Below are positions 1 through 12,107 of a stretch of DNA of 64,000 nucleotides, one piece after another (positions within the stretch are counted from its first letter, which is position 1; each line of letters begins with the position of its first letter). The DNA is from an uncultured Gammaproteobacteria bacterium. Lineage in GTDB: Bacteria; Pseudomonadota; Gammaproteobacteria; Eutrophobiales; Eutrophobiaceae. The translations under genes and the position numbers were made by a program. The stretch spans positions 620,001 to 684,000 of the forward strand of contig CALSRS010000001.1 of the NCBI GenBank assembly GCA_943788815.1. The letters are read 5' to 3'. The notes beneath the pieces are model-generated. The model searched no databases. It saw only the letters and a program-made list of their open reading frames with translations, and was not told where the DNA came from.

Positions 1-33
1 TCTGGTCAAATTAATAATCTCAGAGTATTTTAA

Positions 34-1320
<1,287 letters not shown>

Positions 1321-1347
1321 TTAACTACCTTCCTTATTGCAAAATAT

Positions 1348-3853
<2,506 letters not shown>

Positions 3854-3986
3854 TTAATGAAAATCGTTTATTATCTAAATATAAGGCAAATTTTACATTC
3901 ATAGAATGGAGCATAATGCTATCAGATATATCCTTGATATACCACGCCGATATCTATCTAATCTATAAATCGAGAGGGAAAAAATT

Positions 3987-4013
3987 GAGGAAAATACGGG
4001 ATAAAAACCGTAT
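3987..4013 (-). terminator. Probable intrinsic terminator after the 4046-4552 gene
   Basis: On the minus strand a perfect 6-bp stem (ATACGG at 4013-4008, CCGTAT at 3999-3994) with an 8-base loop is followed by TTT, CCTC and a second T-rich run (AATTTTTT). It begins 33 bases past the stop of the small membrane protein gene and before pyrG. The stem is short and the U-tract is interrupted, so efficiency may be low. Confidence 0.42.
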
Positions 4014-4045
4014 GTTGTGATAAGCGCTAAAATCCTGAAATTTAA

Positions 4046-4552
4046 TTAATATGAACTGTATGCTGAGAGGGAGACATCTATTACATGGTCGGGTTCGGCT
4101 ACAATGAAAAATGGCTCAAATCCATTCTTACTGATGGCCACGTAGACATTCTCTTTCTCACATATTTCAATCCCAAATTCCGAATATATGAAATTTCCAT
4201 TTTGATCGGTATATCGATAATCACCTGAATTAAACATTCCGACGTTATAAATTTTTACTTCTGCATTTTCTATCGGGGCACCATTATTCATTGTAACTTG
4301 CCCAGATATTCTAAACTCACAATGTGGTAAATTTTCAATAGGTGTCGCCCATTCTTCCATAGCACGAATCGCTTCTTGCTCCATACTCAGGGCCTGGACC
4401 TGGTATTGCGGCTCACTTTGGTAATAGCCTGCCAGATAATCGCTTAACCAGGCTCTAGTTGGCCTGGCCCCAAGGGTAAATAGTCCCAGGATAACCACGA
4501 CCATCGCCACACCGGCAGTAATTGCCAATAACCATTTTAGAATGGGTTTCAT
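4046..4552 (-). CDS. Membrane-anchored protein with carboxypeptidase-regulatory-like domain
   Basis: Unrecognised 168-aa protein. Residues about 7-28 form one hydrophobic N-terminal segment (uncleaved anchor or signal peptide) followed by a linker. From about residue 80 there is a beta-sandwich-like stretch (ISGQVTMNNGAPIENAEVKIY, then YTDQNGNF) typical of carboxypeptidase regulatory-like or CarboxypepD_reg folds, which are usually extracytoplasmic. No catalytic motif is visible. It starts 8 bp after the acetyltransferase gene on the same strand, so both are probably cotranscribed, and a weak terminator hairpin follows. Fold assignment is inference from pattern; function unknown. Confidence 0.6.
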   Translation of the reverse strand: MKPILKWLLAITAGVAMVVVILGLFTLGARPTRAWLSDYLAGYYQSEPQYQVQALSMEQEAIRAMEEWATPIENLPHCEFRISGQVTMNNGAPIENAEVKIYNVGMFNSGDYRYTDQNGNFIYSEFGIEICEKENVYVAISKNGFEPFFIVAEPDHVIDVSLSAYSSY

Positions 4553-4560
4553 CTTATTTA

Positions 4561-5097
4561 TCAGTCGGATACAGTCATTGTCATTTCATAATCATCCATT
4601 ATAAAGCCACCCTCAATATCCATAATAATATCACCAGATCGAGTAAATCCCATCTTTTGATAGGCTGTAATTGTCTCATCATTATACTTATTTACTGTGA
4701 GGTATAGGCAGTCAACTCCATTTGATGCTGCAATCTTATGCACTTCATTAATGACCGACCTACCATGTCCCTTAGCTCGCGCATCTTTGAATAAGTAGAA
4801 CTTGCTAATTTGAAGTGCATTTTTATCTGGTCTTGGCACAAGACCGATATAGCCAATCCTGGCTTCGTCATCGCAAATAAAAAAATAAGTATAGCCCTCA
4901 TTTAACTGCGCTGTTAATGCCTTTTCACTCTGGAACGTTTCCACCATGTAATCCACCTGTGCCTGACCAATAATGGAAGGGAAAAATTCGTTCCAAATCT
5001 CATGGGCCATCAAGGCTAATCTATGAACATCATCAACTGATGTGATGGGATGGAGTTTAGTCATAATATCAACAAGACAGGTAGCTCGTATTTGCAT
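4561..5097 (-). CDS. GNAT family N-acetyltransferase
   Basis: 178-aa acetyl-CoA-dependent N-acetyltransferase. The GNAT core is seen as the beta-4 segment ARIGYIGLVPR, then QISKFYLFKDARAKGHGRSVINEV with an R/K-x-x-G-x-G/R acetyl-CoA pyrophosphate loop, and a final YQKMGFTRSGD. Substrate unknown. Start uncertain: the first ATG (5097) gives 178 aa, while an internal ATG at 5064 would drop 11 residues; neither has a strong ribosome binding site. It lies 112 bp downstream of tag and 8 bp upstream of the membrane protein gene. Confidence 0.85.
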   Translation of the reverse strand: MQIRATCLVDIMTKLHPITSVDDVHRLALMAHEIWNEFFPSIIGQAQVDYMVETFQSEKALTAQLNEGYTYFFICDDEARIGYIGLVPRPDKNALQISKFYLFKDARAKGHGRSVINEVHKIAASNGVDCLYLTVNKYNDETITAYQKMGFTRSGDIIMDIEGGFIMDDYEMTMTVSD

Positions 5098-5209
5098 TGT
5101 ACCAAATGCCTAGCGCGGTTAAATCTTAAATATTTTTTATACCAGGGAATGATCTCCCGAACTTCGCTTATTAATATTTAAACTACACATGATATTTATT
5201 ATTGATGAA

Positions 5210-5788
5210 CTAGATCAATTTTTTGACTTCTTTATATCGAAAACAAGCCATCACATGGTCATTAACCATGCCCGTTGCCTGCATATGGGCATAGACTATG
5301 GTTGACCCAACAAAGTTAAACCCTCGATTTTTAAGATCTTTGGAGATGGAATCGGAAAGATCAGTCTTCGCGGGAATATCAGATAACTGCTTCCATGTGT
5401 TTTGTATAGGTTTACCGTTTACAAATTGCCAGATGTAGTTATTGAAGGTACCAAACTCTTTTCTTATCTCGATAAATGCCTTGGCATTTTGCACAGCCGA
5501 ATGGATTTTCAAGCGATTTCGAATGATGCCTGAATTGTTGAGTAGTTGGTTTATTTTTTTTGTTTTGTAGGTGGCGACTTTATTAAAATCAAAATTATCA
5601 AAGGCCTCTCGATAAGCGGCACGTTTTTTTAAGACCGTAATCCAACTTAATCCGGCCTGTGCTCCTTCTAATATAAGAAATTCAAAGAGCTTTTTGTCAT
5701 TATGGACAGGCACACCCCATTCCTTGTCATGGTATTTTACATACAGCGGATCACTACCACACCAGCTGCATCGAGTTTTGTTACTCAT
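5210..5788 (-). CDS. tag: DNA-3-methyladenine glycosylase I
   Basis: 192-aa base-excision repair enzyme removing 3-methyladenine from alkylated DNA. The family start RCSWCG (zinc-binding cysteines), YHDKEWG, the catalytic-region FEFLILEGAQAGLSW with its conserved Glu, and the C-terminal zinc ligands around YAHMQATGMVNDH...C are all present, and length matches the Tag family. It starts 5 bp after the OsmC gene, indicating one transcript with osmC and perhaps the upstream two-component system. The pairing with OsmC suggests a stress and detoxification operon (inference). Confidence 0.96.
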   Translation of the reverse strand: MSNKTRCSWCGSDPLYVKYHDKEWGVPVHNDKKLFEFLILEGAQAGLSWITVLKKRAAYREAFDNFDFNKVATYKTKKINQLLNNSGIIRNRLKIHSAVQNAKAFIEIRKEFGTFNNYIWQFVNGKPIQNTWKQLSDIPAKTDLSDSISKDLKNRGFNFVGSTIVYAHMQATGMVNDHVMACFRYKEVKKLI

Positions 5789-5793
5789 CCTGG

Positions 5794-6192
5794 TTATTTT
5801 ACAAGGATATTGATCTTTACAGACCCCTTTAATGTATTGGCTGATATGCAGGCCTTTTCTGACATTTCAGCAAGTCTTTTTATTTCATCGAGATCGTTAT
5901 ATTCACCCGTGACGGTCATAGTCACTTCAGAGAACCGTGGGGGAGCTTCTTCAAGTGTCCCTTCCACTTCAATTTGGATGTTAGTTGCTTCAACATCTCT
6001 TGCTCCTATCGCCGCGAGAAGATTACTCATGAAACAGCCACCAAGCCCAGCAAGTAAAAGTTCACCTCCCATGGGTCCCTTGTCTGTTCCCCCTTTGGCT
6101 TCAGGTCGGTCGATAATCACACTGTGGTTTCGTATTACAGCTTCAGATGTAATCTCACCTGTTTGTCCAATATTAATTTTAATTTGCGGCAT
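5794..6192 (-). CDS. OsmC family peroxiredoxin-like protein
   Basis: 132-aa OsmC/Ohr fold protein. These reduce organic hydroperoxides through two cysteines; here they are in GGCFMS (about residue 53) and KACISAN (about residue 113), the expected spacing for the family. The GPMGGELLLAGLGGC helix is typical. More like the general OsmC group than Ohr. It lies between the Mpo1-like gene (29 bp gap) and tag (5 bp gap), consistent with a stress operon. Substrate not determinable. Confidence 0.9.
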   Translation of the reverse strand: MPQIKINIGQTGEITSEAVIRNHSVIIDRPEAKGGTDKGPMGGELLLAGLGGCFMSNLLAAIGARDVEATNIQIEVEGTLEEAPPRFSEVTMTVTGEYNDLDEIKRLAEMSEKACISANTLKGSVKINILVK

Positions 6193-6221
6193 GGTTTTCC
6201 CTTTTTTGAGTCTATTGTAAG

Positions 6222-6548
6222 TTAGTTATTGATGTCACTGTGTATCTTGCCCGTGAGGATCTGCCAGGACATGAGAAAATCACTCATCAGGCTATATAAA
6301 GGATATTGAAAGGTCGCTGGTCGGTTTTTCTCAAAGAAAAAATGCCCTGACCAGGCAAACCCGTACCCAGCCAAAGGTATTATGAATAACAGGCTAAATA
6401 TTTGAGTCGTAATACTCACCACAAGCAGCACAATGACAATGGATGTCCCGATAAAATGTAATCGCCTGGACATAGGATGCTTGTGTTCATCAAGATAATA
6501 GGGATAAAAATCTACAAATGTGTGAAATGCTTTTTCAGTGTCTTTCAT
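6222..6548 (-). CDS. Mpo1-like / DUF962 membrane protein
   Basis: 108-aa small membrane protein of the DUF962 (Mpo1-like) family. The N-terminal FVDFYPYYLDEHKHPMSRRLHFIG signature is visible with its conserved HxxPxxRxxHxxG-type histidines, then two hydrophobic segments (about 36-68), and the GHFFFEKNRPATFQYPLYS motif. The yeast relative Mpo1 is an iron-dependent dioxygenase acting on 2-hydroxy fatty acids; whether this protein has that activity is unknown. It lies in the minus-strand stress group between the response regulator and osmC. Confidence 0.9.
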   Translation of the reverse strand: MKDTEKAFHTFVDFYPYYLDEHKHPMSRRLHFIGTSIVIVLLVVSITTQIFSLLFIIPLAGYGFAWSGHFFFEKNRPATFQYPLYSLMSDFLMSWQILTGKIHSDINN

Positions 6549-6586
6549 GATTATTAAATTCGAACAAAATACTAATGTTACTGATG

Positions 6587-7267
6587 CTAATCAGACGTCT
6601 CAAATTTATATCCAACACCATAAACAGAATGTATAAAATCATACTCAGGGATTACATCTGTAATTTTCTTCCTAAGTTTTTTAATGTGACTATCGATAGT
6701 CCGATCACTAACTACCCTGTGATCATGATAAATTCGGTCGATCAATTGATTTCGTGTATATATCCGTCCTGGATCTGATGCCAGTATTTTTAATAATTGA
6801 AACTCCACCACGGTTAAATCTAGCGGTCTGCCTTTAAGTTCGGCACGGTTCTTGGATTCATCTAGCTTGAGCTCTTCAAGGCGGATGGTATCTCCTGCTG
6901 CCCGTCTTAATACAGCCTTGACCCGGGCGACCATTTCTCTTGGACTAAAGGGTTTACAGATGTAATCATCTGCCCCTATATTTAGTCCCATAAGCCTGTC
7001 TACTTCTTCGACTCTGGCCGTAATCATAATAATGGGCAAATCGGAAAAAGTTCTGATTTCCCTGCAGATTTCCATACCATCTTTACCCGGCAGCATAATA
7101 TCCAATAATATTAATGACGGAATATTATCTCTGACAGAAGGAACAACCTTGAGACCATTGGAAATGATCTCCGTGGTATACCCACTGCTCGTTAGATAGT
7201 CATTTAAGAGTGAGGCAAGCTTTGGCTCATCTTCAACGATTAAAATTCGATTTTCTTTGGTTCTCAT
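6587..7267 (-). CDS. BaeR-like response regulator, OmpR/PhoB family
   Basis: 226-aa transcription regulator. The receiver domain (about 6-118) has the acidic pair in VEDEP, phosphoacceptor Asp56 in LLDIMLPG, Thr83 and Lys105 in DDYICKPFSP. The C-terminal winged helix (about 130-224) has RTIDSHIKKLRKK and VYGVGYKF. IGADDYICKP, RVVSDRTIDSH and other stretches closely match E. coli BaeR, an envelope-stress and efflux regulator, so BaeR-like is the best guess. Its start is 1 bp from the kinase stop, the same baeS-baeR order as in enterics. Confidence 0.93.
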   Translation of the reverse strand: MRTKENRILIVEDEPKLASLLNDYLTSSGYTTEIISNGLKVVPSVRDNIPSLILLDIMLPGKDGMEICREIRTFSDLPIIMITARVEEVDRLMGLNIGADDYICKPFSPREMVARVKAVLRRAAGDTIRLEELKLDESKNRAELKGRPLDLTVVEFQLLKILASDPGRIYTRNQLIDRIYHDHRVVSDRTIDSHIKKLRKKITDVIPEYDFIHSVYGVGYKFETSD

Positions 7268-7268
7268 A

Positions 7269-8726
7269 TTATTTTACCCATGGCAATTCAATCATGATTT
7301 TAAGCCCGCCTAATTCGGATTGTGCTGCAGATATTTTACCCTGATGTGCGTCAACAATATTTTGACATATTGCCAAGCCTAATCCGGATCCACCTGTGTT
7401 CCTGCTACGTGACGTCTCTACCCTGAAGAGGCGATCAAATAACTTGTGTAGATCTGCCTGCACTACTGTTGGTGCTGTATCATTAAATTCAATTGTCACC
7501 TTATTTAATTTTTTGGCAACAGTAATTTCCAGCTTGCCTCGCTTATCGGTATACCGTAACGAATTTGAAAGCAAATTTGAAAATAGCTGACTTAAACGGT
7601 CAGGATCCGCATGAACAAAGAGATTACCTTCAAAATTAACATTAAACATAAGTTCGATCTCATCTGATTCAAACGCGTCCTGGTAAAAATAGATGGATTG
7701 CTGAAGTTGCTCTACAATATTTATTTCTTTCTTGTTATAACTCAATGCTCCAATATCTGACATCGATAACTCATACAGATCCTTCACTAATCTATCAAGA
7801 TTTATGACTTCACTATAAATATTATCTATCGTTTCTGGTGTTAATTTTCTGATCTTGTCCTGCACGGCTTCAATCTCGCCTCGCAAAATTGCTAGTGGCG
7901 TCCTAAGCTCATGAGATATATCTGCAATCCACTGGTTGCGTGCCTTTTCGTTTTCTTCCAGCGTCGTTGCCAACTGATTAAAGTCATCAGTCAATTGTCC
8001 CAACTCATCATCGTATGATTCAGGAATACGGAAATTATAGTTTCCTGATGTAAGTTGTTTTGTTCCGTCACCAATAACATTAATTCGTTTAACCAGGTAA
8101 CTTGACAATGGTATAGAGAGAATTAATGTCAACACTGCAATTACTATAGCGGTAATTTTGATACCGCTTAACTGAAGGTTGGAGAATTCAATTTCAGGGG
8201 TTTCCAAAATTCTTGCCAGCGGTCTTGCAACGAGGAAACCAATAATGTCTTTCTCTTCTGACACCAGTGGCTTGTATTCTGTTTCTTCAATTAAAAAGTC
8301 TGTCTGGCCAACCACATGACTTCTTGTGGAATCAATCAAGGCAATATTGGAACGATAAAAGCGCTTCTCACGCCTGGACATCCTGTTTTTCTCTTCTTCT
8401 TGTAATAATGGGTCGATAGCAATATCGTTTATCAGCAGACTTTCATATTCCCGGTCACGCTTGATCTTGGCACGCGCAAAGTTTTCAGCCACCACATCAG
8501 TCCACAAATCCTGATTATTCCGGATAAATTCCCAATTACCATTAAGATGGTATTGCGCTTCGAGATTTTCAATCAGGTTTTCCTGCGCATCCTTTTCATA
8601 CTCATTTACATAGGCGAGGTAGGTCTGATCATAACTTTCTTCCAGCAATAGCACCATACTGCCCATAGCAGACATCAGCAGTAAAAGTATTGACAGGAAA
8701 ATTTTATATTTGAGTTTTATGGTCAC
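7269..8726 (-). CDS. BaeS-like sensor histidine kinase
   Basis: 485-aa inner-membrane kinase, partner of the adjoining BaeR-like regulator. TM1 about 8-28, a periplasmic sensor of about 155 residues, TM2 about 189-210, HAMP about 211-263, dimerisation and phosphoacceptor domain with His272 in ISHELRTPLAIL, and an ATPase domain with DRLSQLFSNLLSNSLRYT (N box) and GGSGLGLAI (G box). GTG start. A GTAAA-N6-GTAAA direct repeat lies about 86-101 bp upstream, suggesting autoregulation or cross-regulation. The stimulus is unknown. Confidence 0.93.
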   Translation of the reverse strand: MTIKLKYKIFLSILLLLMSAMGSMVLLLEESYDQTYLAYVNEYEKDAQENLIENLEAQYHLNGNWEFIRNNQDLWTDVVAENFARAKIKRDREYESLLINDIAIDPLLQEEEKNRMSRREKRFYRSNIALIDSTRSHVVGQTDFLIEETEYKPLVSEEKDIIGFLVARPLARILETPEIEFSNLQLSGIKITAIVIAVLTLILSIPLSSYLVKRINVIGDGTKQLTSGNYNFRIPESYDDELGQLTDDFNQLATTLEENEKARNQWIADISHELRTPLAILRGEIEAVQDKIRKLTPETIDNIYSEVINLDRLVKDLYELSMSDIGALSYNKKEINIVEQLQQSIYFYQDAFESDEIELMFNVNFEGNLFVHADPDRLSQLFSNLLSNSLRYTDKRGKLEITVAKKLNKVTIEFNDTAPTVVQADLHKLFDRLFRVETSRSRNTGGSGLGLAICQNIVDAHQGKISAAQSELGGLKIMIELPWVK

Positions 8727-8811
8727 AGTGTTGACCGTGTTTGCAAATTGAAAGCCATATCTTACCCTGATTATTCAGACTGGCATATGTGAAAGGATTT
8801 CAGACACTCAA

Positions 8812-8827
8812 TTTACACAGGTTTTAC
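8812..8827 (-). promoter_or_regulatory. CpxR-type direct repeat GTAAA-N6-GTAAA
   Basis: On the minus strand GTAAA (8827-8823), six bases (ACCTGT), then GTAAA (8816-8812), 11 bp apart centre to centre, one helical turn. This matches the published enterobacterial CpxR box (GTAAA-N4-8-GTAAA) and the general direct-repeat format of OmpR-family sites. It sits between the Rieske gene stop and the sensor kinase start, where autoregulatory sites usually lie. Confidence 0.5.
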
Positions 8828-8847
8828 ATAATTTTTGATGAGAATTG

Positions 8848-9921
8848 CTATATATCCAGCGGAATGCCTTTACGCTTTAACAGATCTCTAACACTGAGAA
8901 TGACCGGAAAGATTTCCTGGTTCCAGTCTGCCCCTTGTTCATCAAAGGCTTGCTGTTCCATCTCAACGACCCAGCGATCTTCATTAAAAATTCCATTGGT
9001 GAACCAGATAATAAAAGGCCAGAGCACATCTAGTACCAGAGGAATTGAAGGCTTTTTAATATTGATCAATCCAAATGTGTGGTTAATTCGTTGCTCTTTG
9101 TCTACCGGGAGATAGGTGATCCACAAATCCAGTGCCGGCTCATCACTACCTGCTGTCCAAAACTTGAGGATCTGGTTGGGATATTGCGTACGCACTGTCA
9201 TTAAATCTTTTCCATTGTCACCGCTGGGTTCCTTGCGTAATCCCAACATCACCTTTTCACCTATGGGTTGCTTACCCACACGGCTAAAGGTGTAATCGAC
9301 TTCCACCCAATCTTCACCTTCGCGCATTCCCAGAAAGCTGGTATTTATTTTTGACATGATACGCCTGTGTAAGAACTGATGATTCATGTCCATGAGATTC
9401 TCATGTAAAAAAGAATAGTGGCATTTAACCTGATTATTTAGATAACGGGTTTTATACTTCCCCGAAGTCCTGGCGCTGATATCTGGGAAAAATGCGGTAT
9501 CAGCCAATGCAGCGTCACCGGGAAAGACAAAAATCAAACCATATTCCTCTCGGCAGGGATACTGCTTCACGCCATTTGGAATATTTTCACTTTTTCCCAC
9601 GTAGGGAATATTTACACACTGCCCCTGATTATCGTACACCCATCCATGATAACAACACTGTATCGTATCTCCTTGAACCACACCTTGACTCAACGGCACC
9701 TGCCGGTGGGCACATCGATCTTCCAATGCAAAAACAACACCAGATGTGGTCCTGACCAGAACGATGGGTTCACCCGCAAATGTTCTACCAATTGCTTTTC
9801 CGGATTTGACATCCCCTGACACAGCCAACGGATACCAATGATCTGGATGAATTCCCGTTTTCCTTAGGTCTTGATCTTTCTTTTTTGGATCCAGCTTAAA
9901 GGTTTTAATACTTTCTAACAT
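8848..9921 (-). CDS. Rieske non-heme iron oxygenase, alpha-subunit type
   Basis: 357-aa oxygenase of the aromatic-ring-hydroxylating superfamily. The N-terminal Rieske [2Fe-2S] ligands are Cys70-X-His72 and Cys89-X2-His92 (CAH, then CYHGW). The C-terminal domain has a mononuclear iron motif with Asp178, His181 and His185 (DMNHQFLH). It resembles single-component-alpha enzymes such as vanillate or sterol/chlorophyll-type oxygenases rather than two-subunit dioxygenases. No reductase or ferredoxin gene is adjacent, so the electron donor is encoded elsewhere. It is the first gene of the minus-strand run ending at 4046, 121 bp before the kinase. Substrate unknown. Confidence 0.92.
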   Translation of the reverse strand: MLESIKTFKLDPKKKDQDLRKTGIHPDHWYPLAVSGDVKSGKAIGRTFAGEPIVLVRTTSGVVFALEDRCAHRQVPLSQGVVQGDTIQCCYHGWVYDNQGQCVNIPYVGKSENIPNGVKQYPCREEYGLIFVFPGDAALADTAFFPDISARTSGKYKTRYLNNQVKCHYSFLHENLMDMNHQFLHRRIMSKINTSFLGMREGEDWVEVDYTFSRVGKQPIGEKVMLGLRKEPSGDNGKDLMTVRTQYPNQILKFWTAGSDEPALDLWITYLPVDKEQRINHTFGLINIKKPSIPLVLDVLWPFIIWFTNGIFNEDRWVVEMEQQAFDEQGADWNQEIFPVILSVRDLLKRKGIPLDI

Positions 9922-10022
9922 TGAATTTATTTATATTTTATTAACTTAAATTTCACAAATAACATTTCTACTTATCGATTAATATGACCATATTTCATTT
10001 TATACCAAGATCATTACAACCA

Positions 10023-10637
10023 TTATAACCCGGATAATTGCTTATCGTGGAATTTGCCTAATATTGCCAGGGCCATTATCGCACCCAGTAGTGCCCATCC
10101 CATATCTGACTGGGTATCCCAGACGTAACCCTGAGTGCCCAAAAATGATTCTGCTGCGGTTTCACTCATCACAGCAACTGCCCACTCAATCAATTCATAA
10201 AAGGCACTAATAGCAAGGCAGATACACACAATAATAAATTGCATCCAGTATTTACCATTCACTACATCAAAGCGAATCAACAATTCACGCGCTATCATAG
10301 CCGGTACAAACCCTTGTGTGAAATGCCCCAGCTTGTCATAGTTATTTCTTGTACAACCAAAGATCTCTTTTATCGTGTCAAACAATGGAACTTCAGCATA
10401 AGTGTAATGCCCACCTATCATTAAAATTACGCAATGAAATAATATTAATACATATAACAAGGTGCTTAGTGGAAAACGCTTGTAGCTAAGTGCCATGATA
10501 ACAATACCAATAAGAGCGGGAATGACTTCAAGGAACCAGGTGGGATAATCATGTGGATTTATTGCTGACCAGATCAGTACCGAGAAAAATATTCCCACCC
10601 ATAATGCTTTCCTCAGATTTATAAATTTTTCTGTCAA
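10023..10637 (-). CDS. DUF2238 (YjdF-type) inner-membrane protein
   Basis: 204-aa polytopic membrane protein, about six hydrophobic segments, with the DUF2238 signature (NNYDKLGHFTQGFVPAMIARE, FYELIEWA, GTQGYVWDTQSDM). Function of this family is unknown. The start is TTG at 10637, supported by GAGGG nine bases upstream that overlaps the stop of the LapA-domain gene; no in-frame ATG lies nearby. Third in a chain of small membrane and secreted proteins downstream of the CoA-ligase genes. Confidence 0.88.
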   Translation of the reverse strand: MTEKFINLRKALWVGIFFSVLIWSAINPHDYPTWFLEVIPALIGIVIMALSYKRFPLSTLLYVLILFHCVILMIGGHYTYAEVPLFDTIKEIFGCTRNNYDKLGHFTQGFVPAMIARELLIRFDVVNGKYWMQFIIVCICLAISAFYELIEWAVAVMSETAAESFLGTQGYVWDTQSDMGWALLGAIMALAILGKFHDKQLSGL

Positions 10638-10649
10638 GCGAATATGCCC

Positions 10650-10904
10650 TCAGTGGGTATCATGGTGTTTTTTTCTTCTTGTTAGAGTCTGCCAGTTACT
10701 GACTGCAATTCCGCATATAAAACCCACTGCAAATACCACAAAGAAAATAAGCGCCCTTGGCAAAGCCAATTCCCAAATCAAAAATTTTAGGCTCGCGGTT
10801 TCTGAGTTTTGTAATGCGAATATTAAAACTAAAAATAATAAAAACAGAACTATCGCTGCCTTAATCTGCCGTGTAATTGAACTTGGTTCGTGTTGCTTAT
10901 CCAT
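10650..10904 (-). CDS. LapA-domain small membrane protein
   Basis: 84-aa protein with two hydrophobic helices (about 14-33 and 49-70), ending in a basic RRKKHHDTH tail. The pattern QNSETASLKFLIWELALPRALIFFVVFAVGFICG is typical of the LapA/YciS (DUF1049) family, which in E. coli helps assemble lipopolysaccharide with LapB. No lapB follows here, so it may be a stand-alone paralogue. It lies 12 bp upstream of the DUF2238 gene on the minus strand. Confidence 0.85.
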   Translation of the reverse strand: MDKQHEPSSITRQIKAAIVLFLLFLVLIFALQNSETASLKFLIWELALPRALIFFVVFAVGFICGIAVSNWQTLTRRKKHHDTH

Positions 10905-10923
10905 AGATCAGCACCTTATTGTG

Positions 10924-11193
10924 TTATTGCATTCTGCTCATTAAATAATCATTCCATTCATCTAGTGTTTCCTGGGCCGCTTGTTGATGAACATCTGATA
11001 AACTTTGTTGTTCCCGGATGTAATTAAACATACAGCCCTCATAGAGAATCAATTCTGCCTGAAACATTTCATGTTCCATTTCCGAGGTAATTCTTCCAGT
11101 ATTTGCAGGCTTGGGACACTCATTAGGAGAGACAGTTTCATGGGTATAGGCAGTCAGGGGGATTATCAGCATTAAGAAAATGACGATTTTCAT
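10924..11193 (-). CDS. Small secreted protein, unknown
   Basis: 89-aa protein with a signal peptide (about residues 1-17, ending near LTAYT) and a mature part with two cysteines (NECPKP, EGCMFNY) that could form one disulfide. I do not recognise the family; the layout resembles LprI-type small periplasmic proteins but the key motifs are not there. I chose ATG at 11193 because GAGG lies 7 bases upstream; the ATG two codons earlier is too close to it. It follows the CoA-ligase alpha gene by 12 bp and probably shares its transcript. Confidence 0.6.
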   Translation of the reverse strand: MKIVIFLMLIIPLTAYTHETVSPNECPKPANTGRITSEMEHEMFQAELILYEGCMFNYIREQQSLSDVHQQAAQETLDEWNDYLMSRMQ

Positions 11194-11205
11194 AACCATT
11201 CCTCT

Positions 11206-12084
11206 CTATAAAACTTCCTTTACACATTCTGCAAAGGAAGAAGGGTCGGGCACGACTTTTACGCCGCATTCTTTAAGTACTTCAATTTTTTCTGCAGCAC
11301 TTTCACCATATGCGGTTATGATAGCGCCCGCGTGCCCCATGCGTTTTCCTTTAGGTGCAGCCAAGCCCGCGATGTAACACATAACTGGTTTTTTCATATG
11401 TTCCTTGCAATACCTTGCGGCATCCACTTCCTGCAATCCTCCGATCTCACCTATCATCACTATGGCCTTGGTATCTTCATCCTTATTAAACCATTCCAAT
11501 AACTCAACAAAATTTGTGCCGGTGATTGCCTCTGATCCTATGCCTAAACTGGTAGATACTCCAATCCCCGCCTTATTCAATTGGTAAGCAGCTTCAAAAC
11601 CCAATGTGCCAGCACGCGCAATTATGCCCACGTTCCCTTCCTTATAAAGGTAAGCTGGCATGACACCCACCAGTGCCTTGCCTGGACTCATAATCCCTGC
11701 ACTCCCGGGACCAATTAACTGCATACGATCTGCTTCAGGAAAACTCCTGACATAGCGTTTAACCCGTATCATATCCTGCGCCGGGATCCTGCCGGTAATA
11801 CAAACACATAATTTAATCCCGGCATCTGCTGCTTCCATCATGGCGTCCCCGGCAAACGGAGATGAAACAAAAATAATACTGGTATCCGCGTCTGTTTTTT
11901 CAACAGCATCTCTCACCGTATCAAATATTGGCAAATCGAGATATTCGCTGCCGCCTTTTTCTGGGATTACGCCACCGACAACATTGGTTCCATATTCAAT
12001 GATTCGTTTGGTATGAAAGGTCCCTTTTTCACCCAGCATTCCCTGCACTATTACTTTATTACTTTTATCAACTAGTATGGACAT
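11206..12084 (-). CDS. Malate/succinate-CoA ligase alpha-like subunit (divergent)
   Basis: 292-aa member of the SucD/MtkB family, ADP/GDP-forming acyl-CoA ligases. Active-site His251 in MGHAGAI and MIGEIGG are kept, and VKRYVRSFP and MSPGKALVGVMPA resemble malate-CoA ligase (MtkB) more than SucD. Several usually invariant motifs differ: GPNC is GPGS (125-128), SRSG is ARAG (156-159) and GGDP is GSEA (183-186). The substrate may therefore be altered. Its partner lies 23 bp upstream. No 2-oxoglutarate dehydrogenase or malyl-CoA lyase gene is adjacent, so the physiological pathway is unclear. Confidence 0.85.
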   Translation of the reverse strand: MSILVDKSNKVIVQGMLGEKGTFHTKRIIEYGTNVVGGVIPEKGGSEYLDLPIFDTVRDAVEKTDADTSIIFVSSPFAGDAMMEAADAGIKLCVCITGRIPAQDMIRVKRYVRSFPEADRMQLIGPGSAGIMSPGKALVGVMPAYLYKEGNVGIIARAGTLGFEAAYQLNKAGIGVSTSLGIGSEAITGTNFVELLEWFNKDEDTKAIVMIGEIGGLQEVDAARYCKEHMKKPVMCYIAGLAAPKGKRMGHAGAIITAYGESAAEKIEVLKECGVKVVPDPSSFAECVKEVL

Positions 12085-12107
12085 TTCAATTTACTTTTCT
12101 TGAATTT

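Noticed and set aside
5702-6220. Plus-strand frame of 172 codons opposite tag and osmC
   Set aside because: Both minus-strand genes are well supported by motifs; the frame spans parts of both and has no recognisable domain.
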